53,706 bases of DNA, taken from contig JAUZOL010000006.1 in assembly GCA_030706455.1 (NCBI GenBank), positions 1-53,706 of the forward strand, written 5' to 3'. The position numbers and the translations under genes are program-made. The stretch comes from Bacteroidota bacterium (GTDB lineage: Bacteria > Bacteroidota > Bacteroidia > Bacteroidales > Paludibacteraceae). A model generated the notes under the pieces. It was given only the letters and a program-made list of their open reading frames with translations, was not told the DNA's origin and ran no database searches. Within the stretch, counting starts at the first letter, position 1; each line of letters begins with the position of its first letter. This document shows, piece after piece, positions 26,087 through 34,736 of the stretch.

Positions 26087-28114
26087 TTACTGACCTGCAT
26101 TTTTGTACCATCCGCGATGGTCGATAGCAGCAACACCAAAATCACCACGAACGCCAAAGTTGATTGAGTCCGTACGGAATTCTTCTTCACGGTTAGTGCG
26201 CAATCCGCTCTGGCCATCCAAATAGCTGTAATACAATCCATCTGTAGCGTTCGGATCGGCAGCCATGTACCAGGCTTTTCCGCTCAAACGATGTTCAACA
26301 ATAAGTGTTAAACCCATCGAAGCCCATACATTTACATCTCCAGTTGTGGTAGGAGCAATCACAGTAAGCAATTTGCGAGCAGTGATTTCGTACTCAGGAG
26401 ATACTACCAAATACTTAGGAATAACGCGGATGTTTGTTTTTCCGTCGATGTCTGTTTGCGATTTCATTGCCAGCAAAGCAGCTGTCAAAGTGGTATCGCT
26501 CAAAACGGCACCGGTTCCTGCAAGGTTGGCGTGTCCAGAATGGAATAATTCTTTTCCATCTGCCATTTTCACGTTATTGATAATCATTCCCCAAACCAAA
26601 TCACCGCGCAACAGATTCCAGTCACGAACGAACTTTTGCGGAATCAGATTAAAAGCAGAAAGATCGTCGTTGATGATCATCTGACGTGTAAGCATAAGGC
26701 CTTCACCGTACGATTTCAAAGCAATGGTTTGTTTTGCTTCGTCCAGATTACCATATTTCAATTCTCCACCTTCCGGGATTTCCTTCATGGCGTTTTTACC
26801 TCCAATTTGGTACATCGATTTTGAACGGAAATCCTGATTGCTGGTTTCGCGAGCAATCAAATCAAAATATTCAGGAGCCAATTGGTATTGAGCACGTAGA
26901 GCTTTATTAGCCACGTTTTCGAGCAACAGCGGGAAATCGGATACAGACAAAGCACGCATGCCAATCATTTGACGTGCTACTTCATCTTTAGCCATTCCGC
27001 GAACCTTTATTCCCGCTTCTGTAAGAAGATCCTTACCGATTTCTAACAGCGTCATGCCGCGGTATTCGCCGCCTACTTTTGCTTCTTCGGCAAATGTTTT
27101 TGAGCTGATACGATTCAACAAAGCACCTTCGATTGCGCGAGCTTTTTTCTCGGCAGCTTCTTCGCCTACATGTGCGGCAGGTTTCGGATCGCCTTTCTTG
27201 AACTCTTCGATAATTTGAGCACGGATTTGAGATACCGACAATTTATCGTCGTTGTACCATTCGATTGCGCGCTGTTCGGAAATACCGGCAGCGGTGGTAC
27301 TTTTCAAAATCTCGTTCAGGCGGTCCTTTTGGGCTTGTGTAGACTGAGCGCGGATTTCTTCAACATTCACAGATGGCTTTGCCGGATTTGCTGTGCGGAT
27401 GGCGTCAATGGTTTGCTCTCCGCTGTACAGCTCAATCACTTTTTCATCGCCCAACTGTGCAGCACGGCAAACGCCGATGATAGCTTCGAGACGATTCTGA
27501 TCGAAATTTTCCGAAGCGCGAATTTCTGCAATTGTTGTAAACATGTTGTTTGATTGTTTTGGATTTTCTATTTGAAAACTATTTGTGTGCTCTTTGGCAC
27601 GGGTTCCAGAATTGACATCGGCAGGTATTGGAGCAATAGCAACATGGTTCGGTTCCCAGTCGGTAATCTGGTAATCGGGAGTTTGCCCTTGTCCTTTATC
27701 GACACGAACAGCGCGATAAATGTTGTAACCTACCGAAAAAGTATTGATTATTCCGTTCTGAATGTCGGCTCTTGTCTCCGGTGTGCATTGTGCACCCAGC
27801 GTAACGGTACCTACAATCTGACGGTTTTCAAAACGACAATCGGAAATTTTACCCATCACGTTTGTTGGCAAAACAGCATTGGCACTCCACGGATGACTAT
27901 CCAACAGATTTAAGCCTACTCCCATGCGAGCTGCACGAACGTTGGAAGGATCGCAAAGCAAAATTTCATTGTAGTTTTCGTCCCAACCCTGACGAAATAC
28001 AGGCGTTTCGGTAGCGAAAACAATATCGAACGTGCCATTTTCGGCATTGAACGACTGCGGAACCACCATTGCGCGATTGAATTGCGCACAAACCTTAATT
28101 TCTTTTGGATTCAT
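26087..28114 (-). CDS. Prohead protease / major capsid protein fusion
   Basis: 675 residues in one frame. Residues ~1-165 are an HK97-type prohead protease, with His74 in 'LLDSHPW' and Ser127 in 'NTFSVGY', ending 'WEPNHVAIAPIPAD'. Residues ~170-340 are charged and helical, like a scaffold. Residues ~345-675 resemble the Mu gpT-type major head subunit ('MYQIGGKNAMKEIPEGGELK', 'SYGEGLMLTRQMIINDDLSA', 'LFHSGHANLAGTG'). One polypeptide would thus supply protease, scaffold and capsid, freed by self-cleavage. Such fusions are annotated in other phages. Confidence 0.9.
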   Translation of the reverse strand: MNPKEIKVCAQFNRAMVVPQSFNAENGTFDIVFATETPVFRQGWDENYNEILLCDPSNVRAARMGVGLNLLDSHPWSANAVLPTNVMGKISDCRFENRQIVGTVTLGAQCTPETRADIQNGIINTFSVGYNIYRAVRVDKGQGQTPDYQITDWEPNHVAIAPIPADVNSGTRAKEHTNSFQIENPKQSNNMFTTIAEIRASENFDQNRLEAIIGVCRAAQLGDEKVIELYSGEQTIDAIRTANPAKPSVNVEEIRAQSTQAQKDRLNEILKSTTAAGISEQRAIEWYNDDKLSVSQIRAQIIEEFKKGDPKPAAHVGEEAAEKKARAIEGALLNRISSKTFAEEAKVGGEYRGMTLLEIGKDLLTEAGIKVRGMAKDEVARQMIGMRALSVSDFPLLLENVANKALRAQYQLAPEYFDLIARETSNQDFRSKSMYQIGGKNAMKEIPEGGELKYGNLDEAKQTIALKSYGEGLMLTRQMIINDDLSAFNLIPQKFVRDWNLLRGDLVWGMIINNVKMADGKELFHSGHANLAGTGAVLSDTTLTAALLAMKSQTDIDGKTNIRVIPKYLVVSPEYEITARKLLTVIAPTTTGDVNVWASMGLTLIVEHRLSGKAWYMAADPNATDGLYYSYLDGQSGLRTNREEEFRTDSINFGVRGDFGVAAIDHRGWYKNAGQ

Positions 28115-29562
28115 TATTTTTGTTTTAAGTCCTGTGTCATTTCTTGCGGCGATAACATCACACTGGTGAAGTTTACACCTGCATCCTTCAATTTGCCCAT
28201 ATCAGTTTTATACTCTTGCAAAAACTCTTCAGGGTCTCGGCCATCTTCACGAATAACTTCACTCCATGTGGTTAGACCGGCAGAAATTTGACTTATACGT
28301 GCGTTTGTTTCTTTTACTGGATCAATAAGCTGGATGCGTGGTGCCGTCCAGTCCTGAGCGTTGCAATTAATGCGAACACCTAATAAGCCTGTCATTATAG
28401 CAGCATCCATAAACCAATTCCAAACCTGCACGCACACCTGCGGAACCATCATATTATATTGCAAGTCGCGGAAATGATCGGCAACTTCAATTGCCGCCAT
28501 ACGTCCGCTGGTGAAATTCACATTTGAGTAATCCATTGTCAATTGCTCATACGTGATTTCGTAACCGGCAGCAATACCCTGTAATATCTTTTTGCTATAT
28601 TCTCCATATCCATCCGCTGCAGGAGGATTGGAAAATGTCATTTGTTCGCCCTCGTTAAGGCGATATAATATACCTGGTTGAATGGTATTGAAATCTTCCT
28701 GCTCTTTTACTGTATCTTCAGGTGCACCGGTTTTGAAACCGGCAAATGCCGATGCAATTTTCTGTCGAACAAGTTGTGCATCTTCGTAATCGCTGAAATC
28801 GGAAAGCTTCATAAAGCAGGAAACTCCGTGAGGAATACCACGGACTTGTCCGGCGCGTAATACCTCAAAAGCAAGAATTACATCTTCTGCTGCTACAAAT
28901 TCGCTATTAATGCCTGTCCAGCTTACGGCCTGTTCTGACGGATGCTGTGAATAAATCCAAAAACCAATTTGCTTTCCTTCTTTATCGAACTGAACACCCA
29001 AACGAGCGTATCCGTTTTCGTTGACACCGTTGCGTTGATGATCGATATAATCGCCTTCGAGCACTTGCAACTGAATGGGTAACGGATTATCAGAAGTTGG
29101 CTTCACACGGCGACGGATGATAACGCAATCACCTGCTTCGGCAATCTCGCGCATTACAAGCTGTTGAATTCCGTAGAAAGTCATCTTCCCGTCCCAGTCG
29201 CACGATTTTGTTGCGGCCCATCTGTTCCAAAGATCTTTTGCTTTCGAAAGCTGCTTTTCGGTGCCAACGCTTGGAGCCGGTCGGATACCCTGCCCTACTG
29301 TTTTACGGGAAATGACTCCCACGGCACGTTTTGCCCATCCGTTATTTTGGTTGAAATGGCGTGAACGTTTGCGCAATGTTGCCAATGAACTGGCGATATC
29401 TGTATTAGGTCCTGATTCGCGGGCATTACGCATGCTTTTTGTGCGGCTTCCGTAACTACCTGCCTCAAAAGAACGCCTCCATAATTTTCGTTGTACTCCA
29501 ATTTTGGGGCTGATCCAGGCAATTGCATTGTCGAGAATATTACCTTTCATAGCCTCGGTCAA
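28114..29562 (-). CDS. Portal protein, lambda gpB family
   Basis: 482 residues with 'NNGWAKRAVGVISRKTVGQG', 'DYIDHQRNGVNENGYARLGV' and 'QLTMDYSNVNFTSGRMAAIE', the last being strongly conserved in lambda-type portals (S..NYSS.R....e). The dodecameric ring is the DNA entry and exit channel. It overlaps the gpW-like gene by 23 bp and the capsid fusion by one base. Confidence 0.93.
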   Translation of the reverse strand: MTEAMKGNILDNAIAWISPKIGVQRKLWRRSFEAGSYGSRTKSMRNARESGPNTDIASSLATLRKRSRHFNQNNGWAKRAVGVISRKTVGQGIRPAPSVGTEKQLSKAKDLWNRWAATKSCDWDGKMTFYGIQQLVMREIAEAGDCVIIRRRVKPTSDNPLPIQLQVLEGDYIDHQRNGVNENGYARLGVQFDKEGKQIGFWIYSQHPSEQAVSWTGINSEFVAAEDVILAFEVLRAGQVRGIPHGVSCFMKLSDFSDYEDAQLVRQKIASAFAGFKTGAPEDTVKEQEDFNTIQPGILYRLNEGEQMTFSNPPAADGYGEYSKKILQGIAAGYEITYEQLTMDYSNVNFTSGRMAAIEVADHFRDLQYNMMVPQVCVQVWNWFMDAAIMTGLLGVRINCNAQDWTAPRIQLIDPVKETNARISQISAGLTTWSEVIREDGRDPEEFLQEYKTDMGKLKDAGVNFTSVMLSPQEMTQDLKQK

Positions 29563-29761
29563 ATTGTGTGCGAATTATTTTACTTCTTGATTGAGATATT
29601 CCTAAATAAACCTCCATCTTACCTCTTAAATCCAGCATAATTTTAGTATTCGCATATTCTACTGTTTTATCAGCATATACAACTTTTGTTACACAAAGAT
29701 TTATTGCACGACAAAGAGCATTATATTCTTCTATAGTATATTTTGGAGGAATAACAGACAT
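29540..29761 (-). CDS. Head-tail connector, gpW-like
   Basis: 73 residues: 'IEEYNALCRAINLCVTKVVY' and 'DKTVEYANTKIMLDLRGKME' followed by the basic tail 'SRSKIIRTQFDRGY' fit lambda gpW (68 residues), which closes the filled head. In lambda, W lies between terminase and portal, as here. The long portal overlap suggests co-translation. Confidence 0.75.
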   Translation of the reverse strand: MSVIPPKYTIEEYNALCRAINLCVTKVVYADKTVEYANTKIMLDLRGKMEVYLGISQSRSKIIRTQFDRGYER

Positions 29762-29775
29762 TTACAATTTGCTTT

Positions 29776-30001
29776 TTAGTTCATCATGAATCAGCAGTAA
29801 CAAAGTAAGGCACAAAGAATAAGCAGAACTAATTTTGTAACTGTTAGTTTTACTATAGTTTTAAGAAAGTTTTAAGAACAAAAAAGCCTTTATTTATAAC
29901 TGTTTCATGCGTTTTTAAACAAAAACAGGCAAAAAAACAACTGATTTTCAGCCTGTTTTTTGCCTGTTTTGCATAAAAAAACCGCTTAGTTCATGATGAA
30001 T
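29776..30001. repeat. Pair of 16-bp palindromic motifs flanking the intergenic gap
   Basis: TTAGTTCATCATGAAT (29776-29791) and TTAGTTCATGATGAAT (29986-30001) differ only at the centre base. Each holds the dyad TTCAT/ATGAA. They flank about 195 bp of AT-rich noncoding DNA between the gpW-like gene and the 30047-30331 gene. Confidence 0.6.
29922..29970. repeat. Inverted repeat with bidirectional terminator character
   Basis: AAAACAGGCAAAAAA (29922-) pairs with GTTTTTTGCCTGTTTT (29955-29970) around a ~16-nt loop. It is rich in A on one strand and T on the other. It lies directly downstream of the stronger leftward terminator at 29975-30008. The remaining ~150 bp of this gap show no gene that I can support. 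Confidence 0.55.
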
Positions 30002-30008
30002 TAAGCGG
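29975..30008 (-). terminator. Rho-independent terminator splitting the leftward operon
   Basis: Read on the - strand: CCGCTTA, 13 nt that contain the inner TTCAT/ATGAA dyad, TAAGCGG, then six T. It follows the 30047-30331 gene. Transcription of portal and later genes would then need a promoter in 29762-29975 or antitermination. Confidence 0.75.
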
Positions 30009-30046
30009 AAAGATTCAAAAATAGATTCAATATTTTAATCTTTTAA

Positions 30047-30331
30047 TTATTCTAAATATGCTAGCTGATAAATGCCGTTTTCATTTTTCGACCACATTAA
30101 ATCATTACAAGTTAATATAGCTCCGCATATCATATCCTCATATGTCTGTTTTTTCAAATGTTTTTCTTCGTATTCACCAACAAAATATTCCATATAAAAA
30201 CTATCACCAATATTAACCCTTCCAGGCAGTGTAATCCAAATATCTTCATCATAATCACAAAGATATAAACGTATCCTAGTACCTACAGAACATAATTCTT
30301 TTTGTTCATTTTGTTTATTAGTTTCTTCCAT
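30047..30331 (-). CDS. Unknown acidic protein between terminase and portal
   Basis: 94 residues: 'GTRIRLYLCDYDEDIWITLP' and 'DSFYMEYFVGEYEEKHLKKQ'. It is acidic with many aromatics and no recognised family. It is preceded by ACTACTACA directly before ATG, a leader seen before other phage genes, and followed by a terminator. It could be an accessory ('moron') gene inserted in the packaging region. Confidence 0.6.
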   Translation of the reverse strand: MEETNKQNEQKELCSVGTRIRLYLCDYDEDIWITLPGRVNIGDSFYMEYFVGEYEEKHLKKQTYEDMICGAILTCNDLMWSKNENGIYQLAYLE

Positions 30332-30362
30332 TGTAGTAGTTTTTTATAATTTACAAATATAA

Positions 30363-32240
30363 TCAATATTCAACCTTCCCGTAATCAATACCACCATAAT
30401 CCATACCACCACGTTTTTTGCGTTCTGATTTTGGTTGTTGTTGCGTATGTTTTACATTAGGCGCTTCGCCTGAGACATTTCCGAAGCGAATGAGTTGCTC
30501 CGGTTTCATTCGGTCGAGGCCTACAATGTTGGCGGCGGCACGTGCGTATATCCTACAGTCTAGCGGCTCGTTTCGTTCATACACTTTTTTCCATTTGCGT
30601 GTTTTTGAGATGTATTGTTCTGCAGTGATGCCTTCGAAATATCGCTGGTCCTGCTGAAGAAAGTGACAATAGCAAGGTGGATAACCTCCTTCTGGTTTTT
30701 GTTCAAGCAACAGCCAGCTATAAAATTCACTTTTCAGAAGCGACACACCAACATTCCATTGCTTCAGGCGTCCAATCTTTTTGCCGTTTTTGTTGTAATC
30801 GATCTGCCTGGGAGGTGATACCGGAAGTCCTAAACTATCCTGTCCTTTGATGGGTATTACCCTGCTGTTATGAAATCGACGGCAAAATGAGTGTACCTCG
30901 GTGGTATTATAACCAGTATCGACGGCCATACGCTGTATGGTCATCTCCACGCCATCTTCGCGCTGAAATGTTTCATCAACCACTTTTGCAAGTTCGTCCC
31001 ACACTTCCGGCAATGTGGTATTTCCCAACAGCACTCGATAATCAATCTGGTAGCTTTGTTTGTCGGCACACCAGCCAACAATCTCCAGCTCTATACGGTC
31101 TTTTTGAATATCCACCCCTGCTGTAAGGAAACAAACCATCCACGGAACGACATTCGGATTGTGATTTTCGAGACGCGATTTGTTAAATAATGCTTGCCAG
31201 TCGGGAGCCTCGCCGGACTCTTCGTAAGGCAATCCCAATACGGTATTCACGAAAACCTTTATTCTAGATGGATCTTCTAAAGATTCTTCATATTGCGCCG
31301 CTATATCGCCCCAAGAAAACCAACCTAATGGAGAATACAACGAAGAAATTTGAAAACCTATGAGCTTATCGCTTTTGTTTTCAGGGCAAGCAGGAATCCA
31401 TCTATATGATGGAAGCATTTGTGGTTTGTATCTTTCATCAATCAATTCACCACAAGCAACACATTTCATTTTTGCAGAATATGGATTATTTTTTTCATAC
31501 ACTAAATTTTCAAATAACAATTCCTGATAAGCACCGCAAAATGGACATGGAACTTCATAATGATTTTGATCTGTCAATTTAAACTCATTCCATATTGCTG
31601 ACGATTCTTTTGTTGTTGGTGTTGAAGTTATTAATATTTTCCTATTTGGAAACGTTCGGGTACGCGCTTCGGCCAGCGTAATAGGACTACCTTCGCCATC
31701 CACATCCAAGGGGTAACGGTCCACCTCGTCGAGATGCACATTTCTAATAGGTGTAGAACTCAACCCCACAGGGCTATTTGCGCCGACCATAAACAAAACT
31801 CCATGCAAAAAATTCTTTTGATCTATGGTATTTTCGCCCGATCGTGATTTTTTTTCTTTCACCTTCTTTTTCAATGACGGTGTATTTTCAATCATCGGGT
31901 CGATACGTGTTTTTGAATTCTTTTTGATGGCCGTGTCCGTAGGCATTACCATCAACGTGGGAGCCGGTGAATTATCCATTATATAACCGATCCAGTTGTT
32001 TCCGGCTTCTGTTTTGCCCAGCTGTGCCCCACACATCATAATCACTTTCCGGTAAGTGGTATGCGACGAAAGGCAATCCATAGGCAATTTGAGATACGGC
32101 GTTCGTGACGTGCGCCATCGGCCCGGCTCACTCGATGCCTCACGTGCCAGGTAACGATTTGCATCGGCCCACTCCGATACAGTCATCAACTGCTCAGGCA
32201 TCAACGCCAAATCAAATATTTCTGTTGCTTCGCCCCACAT
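30363..32240 (-). CDS. Terminase large subunit, GpA-like
   Basis: 625 residues. ATPase: Walker A-like 'GAQLGKTEAG' (71-80), Walker B 'HLDEVD' (169-174), coupling motif 'ITSTPT' (~204-209). Cys pairs 'CPFC' and 'CVAC' (about 235-265) form the zinc ribbon typical of the GpA family. The C-terminal half has the nuclease domain ('VDIQKDRIELEIVGWC', 'MAVDTGYNTTEVHSFCR'). It packages and cuts DNA, and GpA relatives usually make cohesive ends. Its stop is followed by Gly/Tyr repeats at the C-terminus ('MDYGGIDYGKVEY'). Confidence 0.95.
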   Translation of the reverse strand: MWGEATEIFDLALMPEQLMTVSEWADANRYLAREASSEPGRWRTSRTPYLKLPMDCLSSHTTYRKVIMMCGAQLGKTEAGNNWIGYIMDNSPAPTLMVMPTDTAIKKNSKTRIDPMIENTPSLKKKVKEKKSRSGENTIDQKNFLHGVLFMVGANSPVGLSSTPIRNVHLDEVDRYPLDVDGEGSPITLAEARTRTFPNRKILITSTPTTKESSAIWNEFKLTDQNHYEVPCPFCGAYQELLFENLVYEKNNPYSAKMKCVACGELIDERYKPQMLPSYRWIPACPENKSDKLIGFQISSLYSPLGWFSWGDIAAQYEESLEDPSRIKVFVNTVLGLPYEESGEAPDWQALFNKSRLENHNPNVVPWMVCFLTAGVDIQKDRIELEIVGWCADKQSYQIDYRVLLGNTTLPEVWDELAKVVDETFQREDGVEMTIQRMAVDTGYNTTEVHSFCRRFHNSRVIPIKGQDSLGLPVSPPRQIDYNKNGKKIGRLKQWNVGVSLLKSEFYSWLLLEQKPEGGYPPCYCHFLQQDQRYFEGITAEQYISKTRKWKKVYERNEPLDCRIYARAAANIVGLDRMKPEQLIRFGNVSGEAPNVKHTQQQPKSERKKRGGMDYGGIDYGKVEY

Positions 32241-33064
32241 TATTGAAATAGATTAAAATCACGATAGACACAGTTTTCAGGAAGTGAATCACGATCAAAT
32301 CCGGCAGCTTTAAGAATCGAATCTTTCCAGTAGATGTTTGTTTTCAATAAATCAGAAAGAAACAAATTGACGCTTTTAATAAATTCAATCAACTCATTTA
32401 TATCATACTTTCCCCCTGATTCAAGCCCAATTTTGAAAAGATCACAATAAGCCCAAGAATCAACAATCATTCTCCAAGATGAATCAAAATCAATAATAGG
32501 CTCTATACTTGCCCACGTTTTAAATCCTGCTTCGTGTAGCCGCTTCATTGCCTCTATTCGTTCAGCATTAGAACTGGCATTTGGTTCTAGTTCGTCATGA
32601 CCGGTTAATGTGAAACCAAAAGCAAGTAAATTTTTATAGTGTTTTGCATTATTCCACAATACTGGCATACCACCATAAGGATTTTTCACCCAATCAACAC
32701 ATTTAGTGAGCAATTTGCATGGAACATTATTTTTTAATGCAATATTAATTGCCTTTTGTGTTAAACCAATAGTTTCTTTCAAACATGGATCAGTTGTAAA
32801 GCTAAAAAACAGACCATGCTTATGTAACTCATTCAAATTGGCTTTCAGTTCTTTTTCAAATACTTCGAGTGCGTGCAATTCATTCTTAAAGCATTTTTTC
32901 AATGTGGGAGATGTGTTCCCCATCACATGGCCCAATATCCCTTTTTTGCAGTAGCAATAACTGCAATCGTTACTGCAACCCACATAGAAGTTGCAAGCCC
33001 AGTAACTGTATTCTCCGGCTTTTCCGCTCGGATTATAAATTGCTTTTCCGTTAAATGTTTTCAT
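32240..33064 (-). CDS. Radical SAM protein (SplB/Rv2578c-like) inside the terminase operon
   Basis: 274 residues with the [4Fe-4S] motif C-x3-C-x2-C at Cys30, Cys34 and Cys37 ('GCSNDCSYCYCKKG'), preceded by 'YNPSGKAGEYSYWACNFYVG', as in the COG1533 group (spore photoproduct lyase relatives, Rv2578c). Later 'LLTKCVDWVKNPYGGMP' and 'TWASIEPIIDFDSSWRMI' complete the partial barrel. It overlaps the start of the terminase large subunit by one base and the small subunit likewise, so it is made with the packaging proteins. The substrate is unknown; DNA repair or modification is possible. Confidence 0.88.
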   Translation of the reverse strand: MKTFNGKAIYNPSGKAGEYSYWACNFYVGCSNDCSYCYCKKGILGHVMGNTSPTLKKCFKNELHALEVFEKELKANLNELHKHGLFFSFTTDPCLKETIGLTQKAINIALKNNVPCKLLTKCVDWVKNPYGGMPVLWNNAKHYKNLLAFGFTLTGHDELEPNASSNAERIEAMKRLHEAGFKTWASIEPIIDFDSSWRMIVDSWAYCDLFKIGLESGGKYDINELIEFIKSVNLFLSDLLKTNIYWKDSILKAAGFDRDSLPENCVYRDFNLFQ

Positions 33065-33642
33065 TATGCTGTAGTTTTAGATTCTTGTTTTAATATTTCT
33101 GAACTTAGTATTGTGAGGTTATCGCGCATTAATTTTTGAAAGTAGATATAGAAATTATCGCGGTCATTGGCTAATGCAATCAGGTTATCGGTTTCGCGGT
33201 CGGGCAATGCCATAAAACTATCGCGTATCATCAACCCCTTTTCGGCAAGTTCTTTATCAATAATTTCTTTATCAATAAACCGTCCGGCCATTGCCTGTAA
33301 TTCTATTTGCAGCTTTTCATTTTTAAGCCGCTTTTCTTCTATCTGGTAATCTACCAGTTTAGGATCTGTATTGGTTCGTTCTTTTCTAGAGCTTTTTTTA
33401 GTATCAAAATCAATAGGTTGATTATTGCTTGGTAAATCTTCAATTGAAGAAGTCTTACGAGTCATACCAATACTGTTATCGCGGCACTCGCGCAAAGCAA
33501 TACTTACTATTATTTTGGGTTTTTTTCCGGTGTAATCCACACCTTGTGCAATTTTTCCGCTTTCGATAGCCCGGCGTATAAGTTTCTCATTTACGCCAAT
33601 CATTTCAGAAAATTTCAGTATGGATATTACGTTTTCGGACAT
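33064..33642 (-). CDS. Terminase small subunit candidate (Nu1-like)
   Basis: 192 residues: an N-terminal HTH ('ISILKFSEMIGVNEKLIRRA'), a polar linker (residues ~60-95), then a long charged helix ('YQIEEKRLKNEKLQIELQAM') and a C-terminal part 'DSFMALPDRETDNLIALAND'. This is the layout of lambda gpNu1-like DNA packaging proteins, which bind the packaging site and recruit the large subunit. Its own start codons lie within a repeat family (TGTCCGAA) that continues upstream. Confidence 0.8.
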   Translation of the reverse strand: MSENVISILKFSEMIGVNEKLIRRAIESGKIAQGVDYTGKKPKIIVSIALRECRDNSIGMTRKTSSIEDLPSNNQPIDFDTKKSSRKERTNTDPKLVDYQIEEKRLKNEKLQIELQAMAGRFIDKEIIDKELAEKGLMIRDSFMALPDRETDNLIALANDRDNFYIYFQKLMRDNLTILSSEILKQESKTTA

Positions 33643-33750
33643 GTTTTATAAATTCGGACAAAATTCGGACATGTCCGAATTGTATATATATCTATTTTTT
33701 AGCAGTTTAATTGCATTTTAACATTTTGCAAGCTCAAAAATTCGGACATG
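33634..33750. repeat. TGTCCGAAT repeats upstream of the small terminase gene; candidate packaging site
   Basis: On the - strand TGTCCGAA(T) occurs at 33750-33740, 33672-33663, 33660-33652 and 33643-33634 (the last overlaps the start codon, ATG TCC GAA), plus one inverted copy at 33671-33680 that makes a perfect 18-bp palindrome ATTCGGACATGTCCGAAT (33663-33680). Lambda's cosB, bound by gpNu1, lies in the same position relative to Nu1. The rest of the 190-bp gap is AT-rich without a supported gene. Confidence 0.55.
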
Positions 33751-33831
33751 TTTTTTTGCATGTAACTAGTAAAGAAATGGGGGTCTAGGTGCCCGTTCGC
33801 CGCTTCGTTTTACAGTACCTTTTTGCTTTGG

Positions 33832-34467
33832 TCATTTCAATTTGTCTACTCGCTGCTTCAATAATGCTCGAAGGCGAGAAGGCATTGTTCTTTGTATCTG
33901 TTCTATTGCACGCTTCTCTATGTCTTTGTTTGTTCCAAGTGTGAAAGGTGATGCTGTCTGCATCTCTGACATACGATCTTTGCCGGAGGCTGTTTTGCTT
34001 CGGCTGTAAACAAATTTTCCGTGTTGATATTGACCGTGTGCCCAAATGCCTGTGTGTCCGCTTTTCATTGTTGCAATAAAGACATGACGTAATAGCGTTT
34101 GTTTTCCTTTTCGGATCTCTACTTGTATGTTTCGAAGATTAGATTTTGCACCTTTATTTTTTGATTGAGCTTTGAACTTGAAAGCAATCATTGGAACAGG
34201 CTTATAGCTATACAACACTTCGGCATATAGCCCAGATGATGTGCCTTTGGATGGTTTTCCCAGCTTCGCCATGCGTTTGAGATATTTGTTATTGACAGTA
34301 TATTCTTCGCGTATTTCTTTACGTACAAACGATATTGCACGGCGAGCTGTTTCATTCAATGCAAATGCTGTTGTCTTGAGGATTTGCTTTTCTGATAACT
34401 GATCTTTGAACTCTTTCTGAATATCCTGAGCGGTTCGCTTTCCTTCAAATGTGACACTAATTTTCAT
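33832..34467 (-). CDS. Tail completion protein, gpZ/minor tail protein Z-like
   Basis: 211 residues: 'KTTAFALNETARRAISFVRK' and 'REEYTVNNKYLKRMAKLGKP' are the pattern of the lambda gpZ family (amaiNr.a..a...v.reI...y.v.kk.ik...), followed by a basic, beta-rich region with 'VFIATMKSGHTGIWAHGQYQ'. Such proteins finish the head-proximal end of the tail. Its position upstream of the terminase is unusual, since Z normally lies among neck genes. Confidence 0.75.
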   Translation of the reverse strand: MKISVTFEGKRTAQDIQKEFKDQLSEKQILKTTAFALNETARRAISFVRKEIREEYTVNNKYLKRMAKLGKPSKGTSSGLYAEVLYSYKPVPMIAFKFKAQSKNKGAKSNLRNIQVEIRKGKQTLLRHVFIATMKSGHTGIWAHGQYQHGKFVYSRSKTASGKDRMSEMQTASPFTLGTNKDIEKRAIEQIQRTMPSRLRALLKQRVDKLK

Positions 34468-34735
34468 TTATACGGTCTTTTATCTGGTTAAACATGTCTC
34501 CGTATGTTTTGTCTCTTTCATAATATGGATACGTTTCGATGTAGTTATATATCTGGCTCAAAGCTCTTGACACAATACGTGCAATCAATTCTTTATTGGC
34601 GCATTTTCTAAAAGAGTAAAAGACAAAAGATTTTCGGGCAAACATGATATGGCCTTTGCGAGATGCACTCGATATTTCAGATGGCTTGATTCTTACCACA
34701 TCACACACAATTTTTTTTATTTCTTCTATTTCCAT
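34457..34735 (-). CDS. Small DNA-binding protein, weakly DnaA domain IV-like
   Basis: 92 residues: 'VVRIKPSEISSASRKGHIMF' and 'ARKSFVFYSFRKCANKELIA' follow the pattern of the DnaA C-terminal HTH (i.p.di.s.SRk..iv.aR....yl). The later signature HxTV loop is not evident, so the match is partial. Stand-alone versions occur in Bacteroidota phages. It overlaps the gpZ-like gene by 11 bp and follows dcm by one base. Confidence 0.5.
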   Translation of the reverse strand: MEIEEIKKIVCDVVRIKPSEISSASRKGHIMFARKSFVFYSFRKCANKELIARIVSRALSQIYNYIETYPYYERDKTYGDMFNQIKDRINEN

Positions 34736-34736
34736 G

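Noticed and set aside
33785-34045. 86-codon minus-strand ORF
   Set aside because: It overlaps the gpZ-like gene in another frame, has no protein-like pattern and is rich in rare residue runs.
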